Of a stretch of DNA of 64,000 bases, positions 55,640 through 64,000 are shown one piece after another. The notes below the pieces were generated by a model. It was not told the origin of the DNA, did not search any database, and saw nothing but the letters and a program-made list of their open reading frames with translations. A program made the position numbers and the translations under genes. The stretch spans positions 248,001-312,000 of the forward strand of contig CAJNAR010000174.1 of assembly GCA_905220665.1 (NCBI GenBank), given 5' to 3'. Positions within the stretch are counted from its first letter, which is position 1. Every line of letters starts with the position of its first letter. The DNA comes from Albugo candida (lineage: Eukaryota; Oomycota; Peronosporomycetes; Albuginales; Albuginaceae).

Positions 55640-56130
55640 GTGGTCAGAAGTCTCATGATACACGTGAGACGTACCCCTTTGTCGTCATCGATGTATATTG
55701 CACCATAATCTTCCTAGAGGAACTATTACAATACCCATTCAGGCTCAATATTTGCAACCATTTCGTCATCGTCTATCATTTGATCAGCTTGACATAGTTT
55801 ATGTTATACTCCAATTCTTTTGAATTGATTTTTATGTAAATTTCGCAGCACAAAATCTTCAATATCATCTCCTTGCAGCATGTCGAGTCTTGACAGTATG
55901 AATATGACGCCGTGCAATGTCAAAATTGTATAATTTTGCCATATTTTCATTGTATGCGATACATCGTCGTACAGACCACAATATCACATATCAACTCCTT
56001 TTATGAAATTGCCAGACATACGTCCGCATGGAGTCTTCACTCAGCTTCATTTCAATCGATAGAATGAAATTATGCTATCAAAGCCTTTGGAACTCTTTAC
56101 TTATGAATTAAAGAGACTGGAATAGATGTA
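55640..56130 (-). pseudogene. Family-B antisense gene remnant, copy 4
   Basis: Minus-strand reading gives EDSMRTYVWQFHKRS near 56020, YNFDIARRHIHTVK near 55920, LDMLQGDDIEDFVLRNLHKN at about 55838-55897, and DYGAIYIDDDKG with GTSHVYHETSDH after a frame change near 55680. These align in order with copy 1. Stops and frameshifts break it. Unknown protein, formerly convergent with the family-A gene. Confidence 0.5.
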
Positions 56131-57123
56131 TACTCCACTTTCTTCACATTAAATTGTTACGAAGAATGCAGTCCTTTGATGTATTTGTAGAAGAAATGAT
56201 CCAAGTATGCAACGATACACTGAAAGAGAGCACAGCTCCATGACTATACTTCACAGCAATCATCGATATAAAGCAAAAAGAGCGATTACGAAGAGGTCTG
56301 GTAAGTCAAAGGCAAGACGAGGTCTTAAACGTCATACCAATAGTACGTCTAAGCTCACTACAACAAAGTTTCCTTGTGAAGTGAATGCTTGGATCGAACC
56401 TGATAAGTTATGTATGTAGCACTATACCAGATTCTACCTACCTTACTACGTACTTTCCAGGCATCAAATTCGCTGATGGTTCTCAAGAATTAGAATATGC
56501 GTGCAAAAATACTTCGATCATGGAAGATTACGGCCACGTGAGATGAAGTAAAGTCAATTGTAATGTCATCACAAGGTATAGCTGAACGGATTTGACGATA
56601 CAGACGAAGGGAGGGGAAGAGCAGTAGTGCTTGCCATACCAATCAGAAGGACATAGAAACCAAAAAAAGCGACCAGCAGCAGTTCCTTACAAACTATTCC
56701 TATGGGGCATTTACTCAAAGAATTGGTCATTATCGATACGTCAGTGCGAATAATAAATTGAAACGAAAGCGTTGCCAAACACACAGGACATTTGATACAT
56801 GGGCGGTATCAGCATACTTTCTCTCCTTGCATATCAATTCTGCTCAATGACATAATCAGTCCAGAATCGTATTTTAGAACTAAAAGTAGCTTCCATACAG
56901 TCAACGCGCAAGAAATGCATGTCTTATACAATTTATTATTTAACTTTTATAGAATCTGTCCCTATAACATCTGTAATAAAATGCTCACTGATCATTCACT
57001 CGGTGCTCCTATGAGATGAAAAGCATATCTTGTTCATAATACTCGGGTAACCATGACTGAAGTGTCCCGGCCATTGTTCCCCATTTTGGATAAAGGTCGA
57101 TGGCTCGGCGATTAATATATTTC
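56131..57123. other. No gene recognised
   Basis: A basic 70-codon plus ORF at 56207-56419 (RRGLKRHTNST) and a hydrophobic minus ORF at 56784-56569 (LLLVAFFGFYVLLIG) are present but unsupported by motifs or neighbours. Confidence 0.35.
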
Positions 57124-57720
57124 TCACATGATCTTTCCAAAGCGAGCATTCAGACCAACAAGTGTACCATTTTCCCACTGATAGTCGACTATCATCCGTC
57201 CATTCAGATGATCTTTTGGGCATTTTCCGTTTACGTACATTTCTACCCTTTTTATCACTACGTTATTCCACGTATCGCAGGAACCTGGTCGCTTGGAAAA
57301 CACTTTATTTTCATCAACCCAATCATCAAATTGAACTTCTTCACCATTTACCCAGGCATCAACTTTGTGCAAGAATGCAAAAGTAGGCATCCTGTCTTTA
57401 TTGGACCTCATTCTGAGAAAGTTATTCTCCTGCCCTCCTCGATAGAATTCGTCGATCGCCATATCCACGTAAATGTTATCAAACATCGAAAATTCTTTTT
57501 CTATTAGCGAAGATTTTACCCAGAATTCAACGCTATCTTTGTTAGTGTGAAGAAGATACTCTTCACCGTCCATAATTCTGCTCATCGGCGCACTTTCAAG
57601 ACTATCTAGCAGTTGACACAGGCCCTTTCGTCATCTCTTTCTCAATAACGGTATTGCAATAGCTTCACTTTTGTATTGCTAGCAAAATGAGGCTCTATTA
57701 TGAATTTGAATCCTACAGTT
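57124..57720 (-). pseudogene. Diverged family-A-like gene
   Basis: The frame 57585-57124 (153 codons, MSRIMDGEEYLLHTN...) ends RMIVDYQWENGTLVGLNARF, which in place and pattern resembles MYDIIIDTMGGMRSYKITP of family A. Upstream, in other frames, ITVGFKFIIEPHFASNTK (near 57690) resembles FAWGLRVEIAKTSTKPSFA, the N-terminal module. A TGA lies between them at about 57625. It has no intact signal peptide. I take it as a distant, broken member in opposite orientation; alternatively the 153-aa frame is a short gene of its own. Confidence 0.35.
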
Positions 57721-58108
57721 ATGTCAATCACCAACTAATACCAATAATCCCATACTTGAGGATTACACCGAGAATCGCCACACTCTGAAGTGTGTTTTGC
57801 CCTCACTCAAAACGACACAAATTCTTAGAAATGAATTTCGTTTTTTTTATCATAATGTAATGCATTTGACCTACGCTTAAGCACTTCATAGCACATTTTC
57901 TGTGTCGTAAGCAGCTTATCGGCAATGACTGCATAGCTCATTAGTTGAAGCAACGACGTATCATGATACCGGTTACGTTCCAGTATACCGGTCTTCTCTT
58001 ACATGTCGCATGGAATGTATTTCAGCAAATTGGACACGTTAAAATCCCAAGAAACTTCGCTCAGGCTGCTCACCAACGCAATCAAAGCAATTAAACACTT
58101 GCAGCAGT
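57721..58108. other. Intergenic, upstream of the Rab21-like gene
   Basis: Poly-T run at 57841-57848 and short AT-rich stretches; presumably holds the promoter of the next gene. No ORF of note. Confidence 0.4.
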
Positions 58109-59133
58109 ATGGCGGAGTTCCAGACACGTCCGATACGTAAATTCAAGATTGTTTTATTAGGGGAAGGTACACGCAGTAAAGCTTTTTTGCATGCGAGAAA
58201 ATTAAGGCGAGTACGAACTCTGACAATTTATCATTTTTTGTTGCATTACTTGTCACAGGTCGGGTCGGGAAGACTTCGATTTTATTACGATACATCAAAG
58301 GCGAATACACGGACCAGCAGGTCTCAACGCTTCAAGCCAGTTATTTAGATAAGCGGCTGATGGTAGACAACACGCGCGTTCAGCTCTCGATTTGGGATAC
58401 AGCCGGCCAAGAGCGCTTCCACGCGTTAGGACCAATTTACTATCGAGACGCCGATGGAGCTGTTCTTGTGTATGACATAACAGACGAAGAATCGTTTCGC
58501 AAAGTTCGGACATGGGTGAAGGAGCTACGGAGAATTGTGGGCGATGAAATCGATATTCTGATTGCAGGAAATAAATCGGATTTACATCGGAATCGGAAAG
58601 TGAACGAAGAAGAAGCAAATAATTACGCGGCCTCAGTAGGTGCTACTCATTTCAGTACCTCTGCAAAGTTGAATCGTGGTTTGGAAGAAGTTTTTGTGGA
58701 TTTGAGTCGACGAATGCTTCGACGAAAAAGCACTACTACCCGACGAGGAAAGACGAGTGCTTTGATTGCATCAGATGATGAAGCAGTACATTCTAGAATA
58801 GCAATGAGCGGTGGGGCGAAAATTGCTTCGAATACGACTCAGCGGCTTACACAGTCATTCACAAAGAGTGCACCTCGATCTGTACCGATCTCGTGGCAAG
58901 AGAAATCTGCTTCAGATTCAAAGACAGAAAATGGTGCTCATTCGAGAGACTTTCGGTCCAGTCGGGGTCCTCGTTCACAAGCACAAGTCACAGAACAACC
59001 GCAGACGCAATTTGTCGATGATGATGGATTATTAGATGATTACAAGGAGAGACCGTCTGCGTCTGGAGGATTACGCGTACGAGGTGCATCGTCCAACACA
59101 GAACCCGGCAGAACCAAATCCAGCTGCTGTTAG
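58109..59133 (+). CDS. Rab21-like small GTPase, two exons (310 aa)
   Basis: Exon 1 58109-58166, intron 58167-58258 (GTACAC..CACAG), exon 2 58259-59133; joining restores the P-loop GEGRVGKTS (residues 18-26). G3 is WDTAGQERFHALGPIYYRD (65-83), a Rab21 hallmark; NKSD (124-127) and TSAK (153-156) complete the nucleotide pocket. The switch I region reads STLQASYL, again as in Rab21. The C-terminus SSCC (309-310) fits double geranylgeranylation. Rab21 acts on early endosomes and in endocytic recycling. The protein is longer than animal Rab21 (about 225 aa): residues 170-305 form a Ser/Arg/Gln-rich, probably disordered tail. Stop codon lies 49 bp from that of the convergent gene downstream. Confidence 0.92.
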
Positions 59134-59182
59134 ATACATTCATTATTTTGTCGCCTATTTCATTCTTATACGCTCTATTTCT

Positions 59183-60677
59183 TCACATCTGCACTGAGAC
59201 TTGTTCGAATGCTACCTCAGACTCTTCACACTTGGATTCAGCGTCTTGGCTTTGTCGTTTGAAAAATGCTTTTGCGAGCTCCCGTTGTATCTCTTTGCCA
59301 TCAAATATGCATTCCTCTCGAGTCGCCAAAGACAAGTGATCATTGTGGATACATTGCTTTTGCTTCTCATTCTCGACTTCAATCTGATCCAAGTCTTTGA
59401 TTCGTACGTCCTTGGAACTGAGAATGAGTCGGCTTGTGAGTATATCCTACAGAAGCTCTTCGATTGATGTACACATTGTGCAGATGAAAGGTACAAAATA
59501 CCTTTAATTCTTGGTGATATATTGATCGACTTGTGCTCTCTGCGGCGACGACTTGCTCTTCTTTGTATCGCTCTAGATCAAATGTATCGTGGCCTAGGCT
59601 TGTACCTTGAAACACCATTAAATAATGCTCGGCGTCTTCTGTCTTAAAGCTTCCACCATCATCCGTTTGTGTATTGTAATTGAGCTCTTTCGTCACATTG
59701 CTTACACCGCGCTCTTGAATGGATAGATTTGGCGTCATTTTGGGCTCATATTTGGTGGTAAATGCCTCGACCGCCAATTGCAATTCCGAGGCCACTTGAC
59801 TCATTTGCTTCCCGAGGCGAACAAGCTCGAGATTCTTATCTCCCTGTTGACATGAAAGCACGCTTCTGCAGCTCCAAACGAGTGCATTCAATGTCTTTAG
59901 AGCCATTTGTACATCTTCCAATTCATTTGTTTTGGACGACAACAACTCATATTGAAGGTGAAGTTTTTTTACATTTATATCTGAAGTGTTGGACGTTGTT
60001 CCTTGCACGAGCTTCAGAGACACGTCCAGACGCACGTACCATTCTCTCATTTCTTGTGCCACAACTTCTAAACGACTTTGTAGAGCCTGTAGTTGATCGA
60101 TCCAATTATCATCTTTTCTTTGTCCGGATAGAAGATTTCTGATGCTATCAACAACAAATGTCACAAGACTACGATGAATACCGGCTTCCAAGAGCTGCGA
60201 TCCGATACAAAAGCGTTTATCAAGAGCGGCGATAAGCAAAGACGGATGTTCCATATCATCTTTTCTCCCTTCCATCGCGATCGTTTCCCGTCGCAAAGTC
60301 CGCTGATCCGCAAAACAGCGAATCCATCGTGCGATAGACTCATTCAAATATCCAAGCTGACGACGCATAGACGCACAGCGAAATGTAAAGAACGAAGCCT
60401 TCATTGACAAAGTCGATTGTGCGTCATACTCTACTTGTTCCATTCGGCCAATTGGTGGCAGAAGAGATCGTAAGCGATGCCCGCGACTGACAAGTTGAAT
60501 TCCTTTGATCGTATTTAACGTCTCTGTGTATTTTTCCTGAAATCAAATGACTGCTCTCAATCCATTCATTCCATCCGATTTAAAACGCACCTTTAGCGCC
60601 GAATACGATCGATGAAATGCTCTCAAACTTTGAAGAAATTGTCGCGAATTGTCTGAATATCGAAATTTCAGTGCCAT
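59183..60677 (-). CDS. Uncharacterised helical protein, three exons (461 aa)
   Basis: Exons 60677-60591, 60536-59502 and 59446-59183 on the minus strand; introns of 54 bp (GTGCGT..TTTCAG) and 55 bp (GTATTT..CTGTAG), both phase 0. The protein starts MALKFRYSDNSRQFLQSLRA and is almost entirely alpha-helical with heptad-like stretches (about residues 190-300, for example LQALQSRLEVVAQEMREWY), ending with an EIQRELAKAFFKRQ helix. The layout resembles BAR/syntaxin-like bundles, but no family signature is visible. Intron positions are supported by frame continuity on both sides. It is convergent with the Rab21-like gene and 32 bp downstream of the membrane-protein gene that runs in the same direction. 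Function unknown. Confidence 0.75.
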
Positions 60678-60709
60678 ATAAATCTATCCATTCAATGAGA
60701 GAATCAAAA

Positions 60710-61541
60710 CTATGGAATGGAAGAGTGCATACAAAGAGTTCCAACCCCAATGCTTCCGAGCGCTATTGCGCTTAATGAAATCGCGAAAAATATGCTCCCG
60801 CAGCACAAGACAATAATACAACCAAGTGAGGTCATAGAAGCGACTTCTCTTTGTAATAGGCTTCTATGAGGTGTATCGCTTATAATGGAAGCGACTCGAG
60901 TCCACAAAAGCTGCTTATTATCTCTGGCCAGCATCATTTGTATTGAGAGCGGTCTTTTCAGAGCTGTAGAAAGAGCGTTTAGGAATGGCGACGAGAGCTG
61001 ATCCGTTTGCACAATAGCGAATTTGATGTCATCACTGTTCTATGAATGTCATTTTGGGTGCTTAGACACAGAGAATTGGCTCGAGCTCACCGAAAAGATG
61101 AGCCGAACGTATTTGACTCATTATCAAGTTCGCTTATAATCGCTTCAGTAGCACTTAATATCAATAAAGCTTTCGTATTCTGCCAGCAATTAAGAAAACA
61201 AGTCGCAAGAAGGGGTATTTGACAGAGTCCTATTCGATTGGCATGTGGAGCGGCTTTGTCGGGCGCGTGACGCAGAGCTTCTGTTTCACGCTTCTGCGGC
61301 TCTATTCCTGACTCTTTTTACGAGATGTATAGATCGAATTCAGTATTCTTCACAGGTGATAGACATTTTAAAGCATGGATCGGTACGTACCCGCCAAATA
61401 GCGATGCAATTGAGATTCTCGCGATACGATGACGCGCATGCCATTCAATGACGTGGTACACACTATTGTTATTGAGATTAGTATAAGGTCGAATGCGAGT
61501 GTAATTAGGATACCACCAGTCATATATAGTGTGAACCACAT
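60710..61541 (-). CDS. Two-membrane-segment protein, three exons (about 230 aa)
   Basis: Exons 61541-61391, 61307-61091 and 61034-60710 with introns 61308-61390 (GTACGT..GTCAG) and 61035-61090 (GTGAGC..GAACAG); frame is preserved at both joints. The Met at 61541 starts MWFTLYMTGGILITLAFDLI; an upstream Met at 61610 would add 23 residues and overlap the lectin start codon. One hydrophobic segment lies at about residues 3-30, the second near the C-terminus (SLGCIIVLCCGSIFFAISLS). Between them is a soluble loop of about 150 residues with LCQIPLLATCFLNCW. I do not recognise the family. The gene is head to head with the lectin gene, leaving at most 63 bp between starts. Confidence 0.6.
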
Positions 61542-61604
61542 ACCTTTTTCAGTTGCGAAATTCTGCCACGTAATCGTCTTTGGCCATTGAATCCCACGAC
61601 ACAA

Positions 61605-62852
61605 ATGCATTCAATTCGAGCGCGTATCCCTTTGCTTCTCGCGATAGCACTATCTATTCCTTCCGCGAGTACTTCTCGTATCGATGATTTATCGTTCAAT
61701 CCTCCATTCACCATGATTGATTATTACGGCGACCTTGAACTCAATGACACCTGGCGGTCTGGAGGCAGTTCTGTTGTCAAAAAAAATTTCGTTAGACTTC
61801 AACCGGCTTCAGCTACATATCGAGGCTGGATATGGTCTGAAGATAAAATTAAGCGAAATACCCTTTCTATGGTGGCAACAGTTCGTCTTTCTGGCAACGG
61901 CGATGGGAAACAAAATGAAGGAGTTGGTTTTTGGTTCACAGAGAAAACCTCTAGTCCCTATTCAAACTTGAAAAATTTTGGGTTTTCGGAAACTTATCAA
62001 GGATTTGGAGTGATCATCCGTCAAGTAACAACACAGTCTACGCAAGAAAAAATGATCAGCATACAGCATAATGATGGAAGTCGCCAACTCTCCGATCTTG
62101 ATATACAAAGACTTCATGGATGTGATGCTGTGGTATGGCATGATGAAAAATCGGCAGATTTCAACCCCGCTTTCAGTCAGAGTCGGCTCAAGATTCTCAT
62201 TGACGGGTTGCACGTTTCTGTTCACATTGACGCTACAAGTGAAGGTCGTTGGACATCTTGTCAGGAATTTGACTTACCTACTGCATCCGATTGGCTTGCT
62301 ACCAGTACATTCGGTATCACGAGTGGTGTGGGACCTTCCAATTACACGAGTGATATCATTTCTCTGAATATGTATACAGATGTCAATGATGATGAAATTC
62401 AATCAGCAGACACCCAAGCTATCGTACATAGTATGTCAAAAAGTTATGACGGATGGTTGGACTCTCCGAGCTGTGGTGTCGATTGTATGGTCGCCGTGCT
62501 CCGTAAAAGCGTTGCAAATCTTCATGTGGACGTCGAGCATCGTTTGATGGATTTGAAGGAAGGCACCACTCATCTGGTTGACGAACTCAGAACCCAAGAA
62601 CGGGAAAACGAATACAGAGTCTCAAAATTGGAACGGGATCTCAAAAACTTGATCAGCACAAAACTCGAGCAATCACATGGTGATATCAAGAGTCAAATCA
62701 CCGCTAAAATCGATGAAGAATGGAAGAATAATTCAGCATTGGGCGACCATGGATGGAAAGGAGCCTTTATGATCGCAATTGTGGCTATTGGGGTATTTGG
62801 CTTTCTTTTGTATCGAAAGTATCGCGCGCTAATGAAATCGCATCTGCTGTAA
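61605..62852 (+). CDS. L-type lectin cargo receptor (ERGIC-53/VIP36/Emp47-like, 415 aa)
   Basis: ATG at 61605. Signal peptide at residues 1-21 (IRARIPLLLAIALSIPSAS). The legume-lectin-like domain spans about 30-250: WRSGGSSVVKKNFVRLQP, GWIWSEDKI, GVGFWFTEK (the strand with the sugar-binding Asp/Asn neighbourhood), GFGVIIRQ and FGITSGVGPSNYTSDI. A coiled coil follows (about 305-375), then one membrane segment (about 387-403) and a short cytosolic end KYRALMKSHLL. These proteins bind high-mannose glycoproteins and cycle between endoplasmic reticulum and Golgi. The tail lacks the KKFF di-lysine/di-phenylalanine of animal ERGIC-53, although basic residues and a terminal di-leucine are present. 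Shares its upstream region with the divergent membrane-protein gene. Confidence 0.88.
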   Translation: MHSIRARIPLLLAIALSIPSASTSRIDDLSFNPPFTMIDYYGDLELNDTWRSGGSSVVKKNFVRLQPASATYRGWIWSEDKIKRNTLSMVATVRLSGNGDGKQNEGVGFWFTEKTSSPYSNLKNFGFSETYQGFGVIIRQVTTQSTQEKMISIQHNDGSRQLSDLDIQRLHGCDAVVWHDEKSADFNPAFSQSRLKILIDGLHVSVHIDATSEGRWTSCQEFDLPTASDWLATSTFGITSGVGPSNYTSDIISLNMYTDVNDDEIQSADTQAIVHSMSKSYDGWLDSPSCGVDCMVAVLRKSVANLHVDVEHRLMDLKEGTTHLVDELRTQERENEYRVSKLERDLKNLISTKLEQSHGDIKSQITAKIDEEWKNNSALGDHGWKGAFMIAIVAIGVFGFLLYRKYRALMKSHLL

Positions 62853-63256
62853 GCCATTTTTGTTTGCTTTCTATTGGTCTCGTAGGTGCCATCTAAAAAG
62901 AAGAAATCAAACGTTTACGCTTAAATGCCATTCTGCTTCAGTAACAATAAGGAATGTATATGTATTAGCTTTGACAGTTTATACAAAATAACAATGCAAA
63001 TTGATAACTGATTGTATACTGCGACTTCTAAACTTCGATTTCCAGAGATTTTCTCTCCTTGCACGTAGACGCGCAAGAGAAGAGAGATTTTGGAATTATG
63101 CTTTGTCTGGAAGGCATGAGTCCTTCCTGATATGCAAGAGTTCATAGCAGAGCCCGCTTATGCGAATAAGGTTTCTTTTCTTCGTATCCACTCGCTATCG
63201 CATCACTATCATAATACATATCTCACTCTATAACTTAATACTTGGCGCTAAAATGG
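62853..63256. other. Convergent 3' intergenic region
   Basis: 404 bp between the lectin and ESF2/ABT1 stops. A 74-codon minus frame (63145-62921) has no motif. Presumed 3' untranslated sequences. Confidence 0.45.
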
Positions 63257-63953
63257 CTATTTGCGTTCATCGGCCGGAAGGTTTTGTCGGAAGAAACGTT
63301 CGACAGTTCGATCCTCTTTTCCTTTTTGAGCAACTTTGCGGTTTTTAATCTTTTCAATTGCTTTGGATCGGTCCAATCGCTCCAAAAAGTTTGTATTTTC
63401 TTTCTTTGCTTGCGCGATTTCCATGCGAAGCTTTTGTTCTCGAATTCGATTTTCATACGCTGAGTACATGACGCATACATTGAGAAAACGAGCAGATAGA
63501 TGTCTGAAGGTCACATACCTATTTTCTCTGTGAGAAACTCCCATTTAAAGCCTTTCAAATACTTGAGATTCCAAATGTCATCGTGATAAAAGCTTCGTTT
63601 CTTGCCACCAATTTGCTTGGCATTCAGCGCTTCAGTGATACGTTTTGCCACTTTGCGATCGCTAAATTCTATCCATCCTTCACTATAGCTTTTCTTTTTA
63701 TTTCCGCCTTGCGAAACGCGTCTTTTACGCTGCATATTGTCTTCTGGAACCAGATAAATTCGAGTCACTTCACCATACTGGCTGAGCAAATGCCGCGCTT
63801 TTTCTGGCTTCATGTAAGGGGGAACACGACTCAAGTACACCTAACGTACGAATGATTCAGCATCACACATAGTTAGGTGTCAATATGTTAACGTACGACG
63901 CCACGCTTTTGGTTGAGTGCATTTGCTTTGGAAGCTTTCGATTGAATGGCCAT
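63257..63953 (-). CDS. ESF2: ESF2/ABT1-type pre-rRNA processing factor, three exons (193 aa)
   Basis: Exons 63953-63897, 63840-63519 and 63459-63257; introns of 56 bp (GTACGT..GTTAG) and 59 bp (GTATGT..CTCAG). Joining gives M-A-I-Q-S... then GVVYLSRVPPYMKPEKARHL, the conserved start of the RRM-like domain, RIYLVPED, SEGWIEFSDRKVAK, and GGKKRSFYHDDIWNLKYLKG with FKWEFLTEKIAYENR across the second joint. These are signatures of Esf2p (yeast) and ABT1 (animals), nucleolar proteins that bind U3 snoRNP/18S pre-rRNA and stimulate Dbp8 helicase in small-subunit assembly. The C-terminal basic helix (EIAQAKKEN) is also conserved. Usual length is about 190-320 aa, so the gene looks complete, though its N-terminal tail is short. 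Confidence 0.9.
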
Positions 63954-64000
63954 CTCCGAGGCCACGCAATGTATTTAGAGTGGTCAAAAATAGAGATTTA

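Noticed and set aside
59762..60142. 126-codon plus ORF
   Set aside because: Antisense to the second exon of the spliced helical-protein gene, whose frame and introns are well supported.

Overview
The window looks like nuclear DNA of an oomycete, most plausibly an obligate plant biotroph of the Albugo (white rust) type. This is inferred from gene structure and content, not from a search. The supporting signs are spliceosomal introns of about 54-92 bp with GT..AG ends, long intron-poor ORFs, housekeeping genes packed tail to tail with only tens of bases between them, a myosin-ankyrin pseudogene, and repeat-rich blocks carrying a family of putative secreted proteins. No rRNA, tRNA or CRISPR array was recognised.

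Layout. 1-34.5 kb is a repeat-rich, gene-poor island: decayed copies of a duplicated gene pair, a myosin/ankyrin pseudogene, one intact family-A ORF (6830-8059, minus), a 4.8-kb LINE (8297-13105) with a 15-bp target duplication, a Copia element with both LTRs and a TGATC target duplication (15748-20775), a second Copia remnant lacking reverse transcriptase (about 22.1-24.6 kb), a gag-protease fragment (25.0-26.65 kb), a DDE DNA transposon with inverted ends (about 26.69-29.49 kb), and a second decayed ankyrin tail (about 32 kb). 34.6-43.6 kb is quiet: a long Sec39/NBAS-like vesicle-tethering gene faces a two-PDZ protein gene. 43.6-58 kb is again accessory, with two more full-length copies of the gene pair and a small secreted-protein candidate. 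58.1-64 kb is a compact housekeeping cluster: a Rab21-like GTPase, an unidentified helical protein, a two-membrane-segment protein, an L-type (ERGIC-53/VIP36-type) lectin and an ESF2/ABT1 ribosome-biogenesis factor. For the last four genes and Rab21 I could place introns by eye with reading frame preserved.

The most interesting content is an undescribed duplicated module: a conserved upstream block (U), a family-A gene for a putative secreted protein of about 370-410 aa ending in a basic, nuclear-signal-like tail, and a downstream block that carries the remains of a convergent antisense gene (family B). At least four copies of parts of it lie in this window (about 1-3 kb, 15-22 kb, 47-50 kb, 53-56 kb), plus the intact family-A gene at 6830-8059, whose U block has been split from the gene by the LINE. 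Two of the family-A genes are open; the others are broken by frameshifts or by the Copia insertion. This pattern of birth and death beside transposons is what would be expected of fast-evolving host-interaction genes, but their function is unknown.
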